A stretch of DNA of 64,000 nucleotides from Rhizobium sp. L51/94 (lineage in GTDB: Bacteria > Pseudomonadota > Alphaproteobacteria > Rhizobiales > Rhizobiaceae), in contig NZ_CP072141.1 of NCBI RefSeq assembly GCF_019355555.1, positions 216,001-280,000 of the forward strand. Direction: 5' to 3'. Position 1 is the stretch's first letter, and every line of letters begins with the position of its first letter. This document shows positions 56,340 through 64,000 of this stretch, piece after piece. A model generated the notes under the pieces. The model did no database searches, was not told the origin of the DNA, and saw nothing but the letters and a program-made list of their open reading frames with translations. The position numbers were made by a program, and so were the translations under genes.

Positions 56340-57383
56340 ATGGAGAAAAGCAGAACTGTCCGGGCAGCAGCCGCGCAGATTGCACCGGACCTGACCTCGC
56401 GGGACAAGACGCTCGCCCGCGTGCTGGAAACGATCCGCGATGCCGCCTCGAAGGGCGCCGAACTGATCGTCTTTCCCGAGACGTTCGTCCCTTGGTATCC
56501 CTATTTTTCCTTCGTCCTACCGCCAGTCCTGTCCGGTCGTGAGCATATCCGGCTCTACGAGGAAGCCGTTACGGTTCCGAGCCCCGCAACGGATGCGGTT
56601 GCCTCGGCCGCGCGCGAGCACGGCATCGTCGTCGCTCTCGGCGTCAACGAGCGGGATCGGGGCACGCTCTACAATACGCAGCTGGTGTTCGACGCAGATG
56701 GCACCCTCATTCTGAAGAGACGCAAGATCACCCCGACCTTCCACGAGCGGATGATATGGGGACAAGGCGATGGGTCCGGCCTGAAGGTCGTGGACAGCAG
56801 CATCGGTCGTGTTGGCGCGCTGGCCTGCTGGGAGCATTACAATCCGCTCGCCCGCTACGCGCTGATGGCCCAGCACGAGGAAATTCACATCGCGCAATTT
56901 CCGGGTTCCATGGTCGGCCCGATCTTTGCCGACCAGATGGAGGTGACCATCCGTCACCACGCGCTGGAAAGCGGCTGTTTCGTCGTGAATTCCACCGGCT
57001 GGCTGTCAGACGAACAGATCGCCTCGATCACACCGGACGAAGGTCTGCAGAAAGCACTGCGCGGTGGCTGCATGACGGCGATTATATCACCCGAGGGCAA
57101 GCACCTCGCTCCGCCGATTACGGAGGGTGAAGGCATCCTGATTGCCGATCTCGACATGAGCCTGATCGTCAAGCGCAAGCGAATGATGGACTCGGTCGGT
57201 CACTACGCGCGCCCCGAGCTGCTGCATCTGGTGATCGACGATCGGCCCGCTTCCCCCATGGTCACCTCATATCTTTCTCTCGAAACCGCACCGGCAAGGA
57301 GCACGATCGATGAACACCACACCTCAGCTTTCGACGGAAACCCTGATCAACGAGCTGCAGTCGTTCGGCGCCAGGCTGGTTGA
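56340..57383 (+). CDS. nitC: Nitrilase (Nit6803 type), core enzyme of Nit1C
   Basis: 347 residues. Nitrilase-superfamily triad: E47 in [15 protein letters not shown]129 in [22 protein letters not shown]163 in [12 protein letters not shown] second conserved Glu (E136 in FHERMIWG) is also present. Hydrolyses organic nitriles in relatives; the Pseudomonas homologue is needed for growth on cyanide. The physiological nitrile is not known. The C-terminal ~25 residues run past the start of nitD: the two genes overlap by 74 bases, unusual for this otherwise ATGA-coupled cluster. Confidence 0.95.
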   Translation: MEKSRTVRAAAAQIAPDLTSRDKTLARVLETIRDAASKGAELIVFPETFVPWYPYFSFVLPPVLSGREHIRLYEEAVTVPSPATDAVASAAREHGIVVALGVNERDRGTLYNTQLVFDADGTLILKRRKITPTFHERMIWGQGDGSGLKVVDSSIGRVGALACWEHYNPLARYALMAQHEEIHIAQFPGSMVGPIFADQMEVTIRHHALESGCFVVNSTGWLSDEQIASITPDEGLQKALRGGCMTAIISPEGKHLAPPITEGEGILIADLDMSLIVKRKRMMDSVGHYARPELLHLVIDDRPASPMVTSYLSLETAPARSTIDEHHTSAFDGNPDQRAAVVRRQAG

Positions 57384-58428
57384 TCCGAAGGCCGGTCACG
57401 AAAGCCGTCGCGGTGGCGCCGGTCCTTCCGACCATAAGGCGCTGACGATCGACGGAATGACGGTGATGGTCCCCGTGCACACCGCGCCGGCGTTCGAAAG
57501 CCCCTATCTCGTGGAAAAGCCGGATGAGACCGGAAACAGCCGCATCAGTCGCGATGGCGTTGTCATCGGCGAGGTGTCCTTTCCGCTGCGTCCACGTTTC
57601 TACGATTTGTCGACGGCAGACGGCGTCCCCTACTCGCAGATCGCCGTACTTCATGGACGCGACGTGCTGGCGACAACCGTGCTGCAGACCTGCATTCGCT
57701 ACCAGAGCCGGACGAAAACCTGTCAGTTCTGCGCCATTGGCCAGTCACTCGCGGCAGGCCGCACCGTCGCCCACAAGACCCCGGCGCAACTGGCCGAGGT
57801 CGCAAGGGCCGCCGTCGAGCTCGATGGCGTCAAGCACATGGTGATGACGACCGGCACGCCGAAAGGCGACGACCGCGGTGCTGCGGTGCTTGCGGAAAGC
57901 GCCCGCGCCATCAAGGCCGCAGTCGATATTCCGATCCAGGCTCAATGCGAACCGCCGGAAGACGACATCTGGTTTTCGCGCATGAAGGACGCCGGCGTCG
58001 ATGCGCTCGGCATGCATCTGGAAGTCGTCACACCCGAGCTACGGGCTCGGATCATGCCCGGCAAGGCGCAGGTCAGCATCGGGAAATACATGGCTTCGTT
58101 CAAGGCAGCGGTCGATGTCTTCGGGCGCGGCCAGGTCTCGACCTATATCCTGGCGGGCCTCGGCGACACGCGCGAAGCGATCCTCGATATCTGCAGGGAG
58201 CTCGTGGCGATCGGTGTCTATCCCTTTGTCGTGCCCTTCGTGCCGATCTCCGGAACGCCGCTCGAAAGCCACCCTGCCCCGAAACCGGAATTCATGCATT
58301 CGATCCTCGGGCCGCTGTCGAAGATGCTCGTCGAAACCGGCCTAAAGGCGGTCGACATCAAGGCTGGCTGCGGCAAGTGCGGCGCCTGCTCCGCTCTTTC
58401 GACCTATGAAAGGATGCTGACCAGATGA
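57310..58428 (+). CDS. nitD: Noncanonical radical SAM protein, MSMEG_0568 family
   Basis: 372 residues; AAGGAG lies 8 bases before the ATG at 57310. The iron-sulfur cysteines are C128, C138 and C141, i.e. C-x9-C-x2-C instead of the usual CxxxCxxC. A second C-terminal cluster motif is C354-x2-C357-x2-C360 ([11 protein letters not shown]). TIM-barrel elements such as [13 protein letters not shown] and [16 protein letters not shown] follow biotin-synthase-like enzymes. Its reaction is unknown; it probably acts before or after the nitrilase. Overlaps nitE by four bases (ATGA). Confidence 0.92.
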   Translation: MNTTPQLSTETLINELQSFGARLVDPKAGHESRRGGAGPSDHKALTIDGMTVMVPVHTAPAFESPYLVEKPDETGNSRISRDGVVIGEVSFPLRPRFYDLSTADGVPYSQIAVLHGRDVLATTVLQTCIRYQSRTKTCQFCAIGQSLAAGRTVAHKTPAQLAEVARAAVELDGVKHMVMTTGTPKGDDRGAAVLAESARAIKAAVDIPIQAQCEPPEDDIWFSRMKDAGVDALGMHLEVVTPELRARIMPGKAQVSIGKYMASFKAAVDVFGRGQVSTYILAGLGDTREAILDICRELVAIGVYPFVVPFVPISGTPLESHPAPKPEFMHSILGPLSKMLVETGLKAVDIKAGCGKCGACSALSTYERMLTR

Positions 58429-58967
58429 TGATCGAACCGTTTGCACCCTTCCGCACCGGTGAATTCCAGGTGAAGTTCGCGACATCCGACTGGGAGCGCC
58501 GCCAGGCCCATGCCCTTCGCCGCGACGTCTTCTGCCGTGAGCAGAAACTCTTCGATGGCGACGATCGCGATGAGATCGACAATCACGCCATCTCCATCGT
58601 CGCCCTGTCGATGCTCGGCATAGCTGCCGACCGGCTCGTAGGGTCGGTGCGAATCCATCAGGCAGAACCGGGCCTCTGGTGGGGCTCGCGACTTGCCGTG
58701 CATGAAGATTTCCGCAGGATCGGCGCGCTGGGCGCAACGTTGATCAAGCTCGCCGTATCCTCCGCCAACGCCATGGGCTGCCACACGTTTCTCGCCAACG
58801 TGCAGATCCAGAACGGCCTGCTCTTCCGCCGCCTGCACTGGGATGTCGTCGAGGAGTTCGAAATTTACGGAAAACCGCATCTGCGCATGAAAGCGGACCT
58901 CACTTACTATCCGCCTTGCACGACGCCAAAGGCCGGTTTCGTCGCTCTTGCAAAGAGGGCCGCGTGA
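58425..58967 (+). CDS. nitE: GNAT N-acetyltransferase, MSMEG_0567/Sll0786 family
   Basis: 180 residues. GNAT fold: N-terminal helices (QAHALRRDVFCREQKLF), the acetyl-CoA-binding turn HEDFRRIGALGATLIKLAV (variant of RxxGxG/A) and the last strand VQIQNGLLFRRLHWDVVEEF. Extra C-terminal PPCTTPKAGF block is family-specific. Probably acetylates or otherwise acylates a pathway intermediate. Coupled to nitD by ATGATG overlap and to nitF by a GTGA or close gap. Confidence 0.88.
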   Translation: MMIEPFAPFRTGEFQVKFATSDWERRQAHALRRDVFCREQKLFDGDDRDEIDNHAISIVALSMLGIAADRLVGSVRIHQAEPGLWWGSRLAVHEDFRRIGALGATLIKLAVSSANAMGCHTFLANVQIQNGLLFRRLHWDVVEEFEIYGKPHLRMKADLTYYPPCTTPKAGFVALAKRAA

Positions 58968-58969
58968 CG

Positions 58970-59944
58970 ATGCCAGCCATCGATCTCAAGGCAATCGCCG
59001 AGACACTAGGGGCCAGCAAAGGCATCGCTGCCAAGCACGATATTGACGCCATCACAGCGGCTCTCGGCGTCAAGACGCAATCCGTCCCGGTTGGCGACGA
59101 CTGCGCGGCCTTGCCGGATGGTAACGAATACCTGCTGTTTGCCATCGAGGGCTTCATGAACGCTTTCGTCGCTGCCGATCCGTGGTTTGCAGGATGGTGC
59201 GGCGTCATGGTCAATATATCGGATATCGCCGCAATGGGTGGGCGGCCAGTCGCGGTCGTCGATGCCATCTGGGCAGATGGAGAGGCCGGCGCGGCCCCGG
59301 TTCTCGCTGGCATGCGCGCAGCGGCGGAAGCCTACGGCGTGCCGATCGTCGGCGGCCACACCAATATCCGCACCGATCGCAGCCAGCTATCCGTCGCCAT
59401 CCTCGGCAGGGCAAAACGGCTTCTGACCAGTTTCGATGCAAGACCCGGCGATGTGCTGGTGGCCGCCATCGATCATCGCGGCCGCTATCGCTTGCCTTTC
59501 GACAACTGGGAGGCCGCAACCGAAGCGCCTCCGGAACGGCTGCGCGGCGACCTCGAAATCATGGCGCGGATCGCGGAAGCTGGTCTTTGCCTTGCCGCCA
59601 AGGACATCAGCCAGGGCGGTATCGTCGGCACGGCTATCATGCTGGCGGAATGTTCCGGCATTGGTATCGACATCGACGTGTCAGCGATCCGCCTGCCCGA
59701 TGGCATCATCCTCGAGCGTTGGCTGGCAACCTTCCCCAGCTACGGATACCTGCTTTCGGTCGCGCCGGAGAACCTCGGTGCCGTGCTCGCCCTTTTCTCC
59801 GCCCGCAGCATCACAGCCGACGCCATCGGCACGGTGACAGCGGCAACTACGGTGACGATCACCGATGGCAGCGAGCGGATCGTCATCCGCGATTACGCCG
59901 AAACGCCCCTGATGCAACTTCGGCCTGGCGAGGTTGCGGCATGA
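58970..59944 (+). CDS. nitF: AIR-synthase/thiamine-monophosphate kinase-like protein, Sll0787 family
   Basis: 324 residues from the ATG at 58970; a GTG at 58964 that overlaps the nitE stop is about equally likely, since AGAGGG lies 4 bases from the GTG and 10 from the ATG. PurM/ThiL fold: metal-binding VGDDCAALPDGN, WCGVMVNISDIAAMGGRPVAVVD and the glycine-rich VPIVGGHTNIRTDRSQLSVAILG. Enzymes of this fold use ATP to activate an amide or phosphate. In Nit1C it may activate an acid or amide made by the nitrilase; substrate unknown. Confidence 0.88.
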   Translation: MPAIDLKAIAETLGASKGIAAKHDIDAITAALGVKTQSVPVGDDCAALPDGNEYLLFAIEGFMNAFVAADPWFAGWCGVMVNISDIAAMGGRPVAVVDAIWADGEAGAAPVLAGMRAAAEAYGVPIVGGHTNIRTDRSQLSVAILGRAKRLLTSFDARPGDVLVAAIDHRGRYRLPFDNWEAATEAPPERLRGDLEIMARIAEAGLCLAAKDISQGGIVGTAIMLAECSGIGIDIDVSAIRLPDGIILERWLATFPSYGYLLSVAPENLGAVLALFSARSITADAIGTVTAATTVTITDGSERIVIRDYAETPLMQLRPGEVAA

Positions 59945-61098
59945 CCCGGCCTTTGCGCATCGCCATGCTGACGCACTCCACCAACCCGCGCGGAGGTGTA
60001 GTCCATGCCATGCAGCTATCCGAGGCATTGACGGCGACGGGGCACGAGGTCGTGCTCCACGCACCCGATACGAAAGGCACCGGCTTTTTCCGCCCAACCG
60101 CCTGCGAGACAGCAGGCTTTAAAGTCCAACCCGCCGCAACAGACATGACGGCCATGGTCGAGCAGCGCATCGAGGATTACGTCAGCTATTTCGAACGAGC
60201 GGGCGCGGGAGAATTTGACATTTTCCACGCGCATGACGGCATTTCCGGAAATGCCCTGGTGACGCTCAAGGCGCGCGGCATGATCCCCGCCTTTGTCCGC
60301 ACGGTCCATCATATCGACCAGTTCGCCGATCCGCGTCTCATGGCGCTGCAGGACCGCTCGATCACCAGCGCCAATGCCTTTTTCGCAGTCAGCGCCCTCT
60401 GGCAGACAGCCTTGCAGACACAACACGGCATCACGTCCACCGTCGTCGGAAACGGGGTCGATACCCAACGCTTCGCCCCGGCCTGGAGTGGCGAGCAGGC
60501 AGCACTGCACGATCGTATCGGCCTGCAGCCCGGCCCCGTTTTCCTCAGCATTGGCGGCATCGAGGCGCGCAAGAACACGATCGGAATCCTCGATGCCTTC
60601 CGTCAGTTGCGCGCCGTCAAGCCCGATGCGCAACTTGTCATCGCCGGCGGCGTCTCCCTGCTGGACCACAGCGCCTACCATGAGGAATTCCACTCTCACC
60701 TGCGCAGCCTGCACGACGATGCCTCTGCCGTGCATATCATCGGCGCGGTGTCCGACGACGACATGCCGAACCTCTATCGGCTCGCCGATGCCCTGGTGTT
60801 CCCGTCGCTCAAGGAGGGATTCGGGCTCGTCGTGCTGGAGGCGATGGCCAGCGGCACGCCTGCAATCGTCCCCTCCATTGCGCCGTTTACCGAATATCTC
60901 TGCAGCGAAGACGCCATCTGGTGCGACCCCCACCATTCCGCCTCCATCGCCGAGGCCATGGCACTGTCGCTGGTGCCGAAGATCCGCGACCGCATCATCG
61001 CCCGTGGACTGGAAGTGGCCGGCAGGTTCTCCTGGCGCCGCGTCGCCGAAGCCCACCTTTCCACCTATGCAACTTTGAAGGAGGCAGCAAATGCCTGA
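59941..61098 (+). CDS. Glycosyltransferase, MSMEG_0565 family (GT4-like)
   Basis: 385 residues from the ATG that overlaps the nitF stop (ATGA). GT-B fold: N-terminal MLTHSTNPRGGVVHAMQLSEAL, FDIFHAHDGISGN, and the C-terminal nucleotide-sugar half with VFLSIGGIEARKNTIGILDAF, ALVFPSLKEGFGLVVLEAMASGTPAIV (EGFGLVVLEA is the GT4 E-x7-E motif). It is present in some but not all Nit1C clusters and would glycosylate the product or an intermediate. Overlaps nitG by 8 bases. Confidence 0.9.
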   Translation: MTRPLRIAMLTHSTNPRGGVVHAMQLSEALTATGHEVVLHAPDTKGTGFFRPTACETAGFKVQPAATDMTAMVEQRIEDYVSYFERAGAGEFDIFHAHDGISGNALVTLKARGMIPAFVRTVHHIDQFADPRLMALQDRSITSANAFFAVSALWQTALQTQHGITSTVVGNGVDTQRFAPAWSGEQAALHDRIGLQPGPVFLSIGGIEARKNTIGILDAFRQLRAVKPDAQLVIAGGVSLLDHSAYHEEFHSHLRSLHDDASAVHIIGAVSDDDMPNLYRLADALVFPSLKEGFGLVVLEAMASGTPAIVPSIAPFTEYLCSEDAIWCDPHHSASIAEAMALSLVPKIRDRIIARGLEVAGRFSWRRVAEAHLSTYATLKEAANA

Positions 61099-61378
61099 AA
61101 TGCGCTTCGTGATCACCTGGCCCGATGGCACAGACGAGACCTGCTATTCGCCGTCGCTGATCATCCGTGATTTCCTTGCCGAGGGCGAAAGCTATCCGGT
61201 GGCTGATTTTGTCGAGCGCAGTCGCAAGGCACTGACCATCGCCAGCGATCGAGTCGAGGCGAAGTATGGGTTCGCCTGCTCGGCAGCAAACGACCAGCTC
61301 GCCCGCATCGAAAGCGCAGCCGAACCTTTCCTTGCCGGCGAGGATGCCCGCATCCGCTGCAAAAGCTTCATCCTGTGA
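61091..61378 (+). CDS. nitG: Nit1C small protein, MSMEG_0570 family
   Basis: 95 residues. Family core: MRFVITWPDGTDETCYSPSLIIRDFL, then a helical SRKALTIASDRVEAKYGFACSAANDQL. Two cysteines, no signal. Conserved member of Nit1C clusters with no known biochemical role. Overlaps the glycosyltransferase gene by 8 bases; AAGGAGG for it lies inside that gene. Confidence 0.85.
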   Translation: MPEMRFVITWPDGTDETCYSPSLIIRDFLAEGESYPVADFVERSRKALTIASDRVEAKYGFACSAANDQLARIESAAEPFLAGEDARIRCKSFIL

Positions 61379-61389
61379 AAGGACATCCG

Positions 61390-62661
61390 ATGACCCGGTC
61401 CCTCAACACCCATTACAGCACCGTCGTCGTCGGTGGCGGACAGGCCGGCCTTTCCGCCAGCCACTACCTCAAGAAGCACGGCATAGACCACGTCGTCTTC
61501 GAGGCGAAAACAGTCGCCCACAAATGGCAGAACGAGCGCTGGGATGCCTTTTGCCTTGTCACGCCGAACTGGCAATGCCAGCTTCCGGACCATCCCTATG
61601 ACGGCCCCGATCCTCACGGTTTCATGGTCAAGGACGAGATCCTCGCCTATCTCGAGCGCTTCGTGAAAAAGGTGGATGCCCCCGTCCTCGAAGGCACACG
61701 CGTCACGGCGCTCGAAAAGACCGGCGACGTTTTCCGCCTCGAAACGTCTGCCGGCAATGTCACCGCCGACAGCGTCGTGCTTGCAACAAGCCTCTACAGC
61801 CGGCCGTTCGTGCCGCGCGCCGCAGAGCGACTTCCCGCGACCATCACTCAGGTCCATACGGCAGATTATCGCAATGCCGCGCAACTTCCCGAGGGCGCCG
61901 TCATCGTCGTCGGCTCCGGCCAGTCCGGTTGCCAGATCGCCGAAGACCTGCATCTCGCCGGCCGCAAGGTCCACATGGTTACTGGCAATGCGCCACGCTG
62001 CGCCCGCTTCTATCGCGGCCGCGACGTCGTCGACTGGCTGGCCGATATCGGCCAATACGACATCACTATTGCTCATGACGGGATGACGAAGAAGAAGCAC
62101 GATACAAATCACTATCTGACAGGCCGGGATGGCGGACGCGACATCGACCTGCGCAAGTTCGCCCTCGAAGGAATGTCGCTTTACGGGCGGATGACCGGCG
62201 TCTCGGACGGAAAAATGCTGTTCGAGCCGAACCTAAAGGCCAACCTCGACAACGCCGACCGCGTCTACAATGGCATCAACGCCCTCATTGATCGCCACAT
62301 CGCTGAAAAGCGCATCGAAGCCCCGGACGGCAGCCCTTATGTTCCCCTGTGGGAGCCCGACGCCGAGCCAGGAGAACTCGATCTCGAGGCCGAGGGCGTC
62401 ACCTGCGTCATCTGGGCGACGGGATTTACTCCCGACTGGTCCTATGTCGGCCTGCCGTTCTTCGACGGCACGGGCTATCCCGTACAGCAACGCGGCGTCA
62501 CGGGTATCGCCGGCGTCTACGTTCTAGGCCTTCCCTGGCTCTGGACCTGGGGCTCCGGCCGCTTCCTCGCCGTCGGCCGCGATGCCGAATATGTCGTCGG
62601 CCACCTCGCAAGGCATCTCGATCGGGCCGGCAGTCCGTTGAAGCAAGCAGCGAGTGGCTGA
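61390..62661 (+). CDS. nitH: Flavin-dependent monooxygenase-like protein, MSMEG_0569 family
   Basis: 423 residues from the ATG at 61390, with AAAGGA 6 bases upstream; a GTG five codons earlier overlaps the nitG stop. FAD motif TVVVGGGQAGLSASHYL, NAD(P)H motif VIVVGSGQSGCQIAEDLH, and the second half motif VIWATGFTPDWSYVGLPFFD. The build is that of group B flavin monooxygenases. In cyanide-grown Pseudomonas the homologue is part of the Nit1C set; whether it hydroxylates an amine, amide or nitrile here is unknown. Three bases before the next gene. Confidence 0.9.
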   Translation: MTRSLNTHYSTVVVGGGQAGLSASHYLKKHGIDHVVFEAKTVAHKWQNERWDAFCLVTPNWQCQLPDHPYDGPDPHGFMVKDEILAYLERFVKKVDAPVLEGTRVTALEKTGDVFRLETSAGNVTADSVVLATSLYSRPFVPRAAERLPATITQVHTADYRNAAQLPEGAVIVVGSGQSGCQIAEDLHLAGRKVHMVTGNAPRCARFYRGRDVVDWLADIGQYDITIAHDGMTKKKHDTNHYLTGRDGGRDIDLRKFALEGMSLYGRMTGVSDGKMLFEPNLKANLDNADRVYNGINALIDRHIAEKRIEAPDGSPYVPLWEPDAEPGELDLEAEGVTCVIWATGFTPDWSYVGLPFFDGTGYPVQQRGVTGIAGVYVLGLPWLWTWGSGRFLAVGRDAEYVVGHLARHLDRAGSPLKQAASG

Positions 62662-62664
62662 CCG

Positions 62665-63525
62665 ATGAACATTGCCTTGCGGACGCCCGGGCTCGGGGAG
62701 CGCTCTCCGCGTGACCTCGTGGACCGCGCGCTCGATCCTTATCTCCTGATCGGCATGCCACATCTGACGCCATACGGCCTGTCGGAAACATGGCTGATGA
62801 AAGAACTGGGGCATCGCCACTGGCTGATGCTGGCGCGCGAACTGGACATGGAGAATGCCGATTTCCGAACAGCCGAAGGAAACGAAGCCTACGCCGCCAT
62901 TTGCGCCACCTCGCTGAAAGCCGAGGGGTTCGGCGACGTGAAGGCAAACGACATCCTGACGATACGCTCAAAGCTGTCAGCAGTCTCGATGACGCAGACG
63001 TCCACGACCCACGAACTCTCCGTCAAGGGCAGACACATCGGAAACGCCGAACTGATTTCCACGTTCGTGCATCGGCGAACCGAGGGCTGCAATCGCTCCA
63101 TCGCCCGTGTCGCGGTCAGCAAACCCAGACCGGAGATCTACAAACCCAGCCAGCTTTCAAAAACTGCCACCGATCTTCGTAACCGCCGGTTCGACCAACA
63201 CTGGGGCCTGCCCGTCATCGCCGCGAAACCGCTGCAGACGTTCGGCTTCACGCCCAGCCCGTCACAGGAATTCAACGGAGCAGGCCTATTCTATTTCGCA
63301 GAATTCCAGGCCATGGCCGAGCGCGCACTCGAGACTTTCATTCCAGACAAGCCGCCAACCACCCACCGCGAGGTTTTCTTTCTAGGAAACATAGAGACAA
63401 ACGAAACCGTCTTTTTCGACCTCCTCTGCTGCAACGCCCAAACTGAAACCTTTTACGGTCAACTCCGCCGAACGACAGGAAAAGTCATCGCCACGATGTT
63501 CATAAGATGTAACGAAGTAGCCTGA
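62665..63525 (+). CDS. LnmK/Pnap_2097-like hot-dog protein linked to Nit1C
   Basis: 286 residues starting MNIALRTPGLGERSP. It resembles the LnmK family (bifunctional acyltransferase/decarboxylase of leinamycin polyketide synthesis) and its Pnap_2097 relatives: two hot-dog-like halves, with LLIGMPHLTPYGLSETWLMKELGHRHW at the N-terminus and FGFTPSPSQEFNGAGLFYFAEF in the second half. It starts three bases after nitH and ends in front of a hairpin, so it is the last gene of the cluster. Acyl transfer is inferred only; the identification is from recalled family sequence, not from a search. Confidence 0.7.
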   Translation: MNIALRTPGLGERSPRDLVDRALDPYLLIGMPHLTPYGLSETWLMKELGHRHWLMLARELDMENADFRTAEGNEAYAAICATSLKAEGFGDVKANDILTIRSKLSAVSMTQTSTTHELSVKGRHIGNAELISTFVHRRTEGCNRSIARVAVSKPRPEIYKPSQLSKTATDLRNRRFDQHWGLPVIAAKPLQTFGFTPSPSQEFNGAGLFYFAEFQAMAERALETFIPDKPPTTHREVFFLGNIETNETVFFDLLCCNAQTETFYGQLRRTTGKVIATMFIRCNEVA

Positions 63526-63534
63526 ACGCCAAAC

Positions 63535-63560
63535 GGCCCGCGTTCGTTATGACGCGGGCC
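63535..63560 (+). terminator. Hairpin ending the Nit1C operon
   Basis: GGCCCGCGT (63535-63543) / ACGCGGGCC (63552-63560), perfect 9-bp stem, loop TCGTTATG, tail TAGTGATATC. A similar hairpin recurs around 63672-63697. Confidence 0.65.
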
Positions 63561-63738
63561 TAGTGATATCGCCGTCATGCATGCAGTGAGAGATTTGGGT
63601 TGCGAATACCGGATCCCCACGGGCAACAAAGCGCGAAGCGCTGATATGGTGGCCGACGCCCGAACGCGGAGCGGCCCGCTGTCATTATGACGCGGGCTTG
63701 GTGGTGCTGTGCTGGTGCATTGATGTTTGATTGGGATT

Positions 63739-63815
<77 letters not shown>

Positions 63816-63929
63816 GAAAGTCGTGTTGTTTGCGTTTGGGTTGTTGCAAACGGTATTGGTTTGTTGGTTTGGGCCGACTTTGTGTCGATGTTTGTCTGTG
63901 CATGTTGATGAGATTATGTTGCGATTTGC

Positions 63930-64000
63930 AGACCTGGCAGCGACCGACTCTCCCGCGTCTTAAGACGGAGTACCATAGGCGCAGGGGCATTTCACGGCCG
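63930..64000 (-). rRNA. 5S ribosomal RNA, 3' part
   Basis: The minus-strand sequence from the window edge reads as the 3' ~70 bases of an alphaproteobacterial 5S rRNA, with GGTACTCCGTCTTAAGACGC, GGGAGAGTCGGTCGCTGCCAGG at its end. The 5' part lies outside the window, so the rRNA operon runs in from the right and ends with the initiator tRNA. Confidence 0.9.

Noticed and set aside
59182..59940. Upstream in-frame extension of the Nit1C glycosyltransferase
   Set aside because: The frame before 59941 is arginine-rich noise inside nitF; the ATGA overlap at 59941 is the natural start.

Overview
The window looks like chromosomal DNA of a Rhizobiaceae bacterium (Rhizobium/Agrobacterium/Allorhizobium type). 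The supporting marks are the divergent irr / fabA-fabB-fabI block, the exoX-exoY pair that controls succinoglycan-type exopolysaccharide, a cellulose operon of the bcsA-bcsB-bcsZ-bcsK type, rhizobial flagellin, and a 5S rRNA followed by initiator tRNA at the right edge. The genus cannot be fixed from the sequence alone. I saw no insertion sequence, integrase, phage gene or CRISPR array.

Layout. 1-7.6 kb: 3' end of pnp, an RsmC-like rRNA methyltransferase, an AraC-type and a tiny LuxR-type regulator, then unsaturated fatty acid synthesis genes (fabI, fabB, fabA) divergent from the iron regulator irr, and a TRIC-type channel. 7.7-19.3 kb: small secreted or hypothetical proteins, transketolase, and a stress block (PepSY-like secreted protein, glycine-rich general stress protein, large catalase katE) with two GGAAC-N16-GGTT motifs that fit the general stress sigma factor EcfG/RpoE2; then copC-copD and a metallophosphoesterase. 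19.3-23.7 kb: exoX/exoY around a long AT-rich intergenic region, an RNase D-like exonuclease and a Pro/Ala-rich protein of unknown function. 23.8-27.7 kb: rpsA, cmk, a PaiB-like protein and a FYDLN acidic protein; then tRNA-Ala(GGC). 28-30.1 kb: a MarR regulator divergent from a quinone-oxidoreductase-like gene, with an inverted repeat likely to be the operator, and a cupin. 30.4-37.4 kb: an oversized flagellin, a GT39 membrane glycosyltransferase, a membrane-anchored dual-specificity phosphatase, small proteins, a DUF1275 protein and a YdcF-like protein. 37.4-44.8 kb: cellulose operon bcsABZK with every gene overlapping the next. 45.8-51.7 kb: two chemoreceptors, the second in tandem with an orphan periplasmic sugar-binding protein. 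52.1-55.4 kb: poxB and a MocR-type regulator. 55.8-63.5 kb: a complete Nit1C (nitrilase) cluster extended by a glycosyltransferase and an LnmK/Pnap_2097-like gene. Right edge: initiator tRNA and partial 5S rRNA.

The most distinctive part is the Nit1C region. A divergent MocR-type regulator, repeated TTGACTGCA boxes, and nine tightly packed genes (small protein, nitrilase, radical SAM enzyme with unusual cysteine spacing, GNAT acetyltransferase, AIR-synthase-like protein, glycosyltransferase, small protein, flavoprotein monooxygenase, LnmK-like hot-dog protein) look like one biosynthetic or cyanide/nitrile-handling pathway whose chemistry is still unresolved. Other points worth checking are the degenerate PilZ motif of BcsA, the binding-protein/chemoreceptor pair, and three AT-rich islands upstream of surface-polysaccharide and chemotaxis genes.
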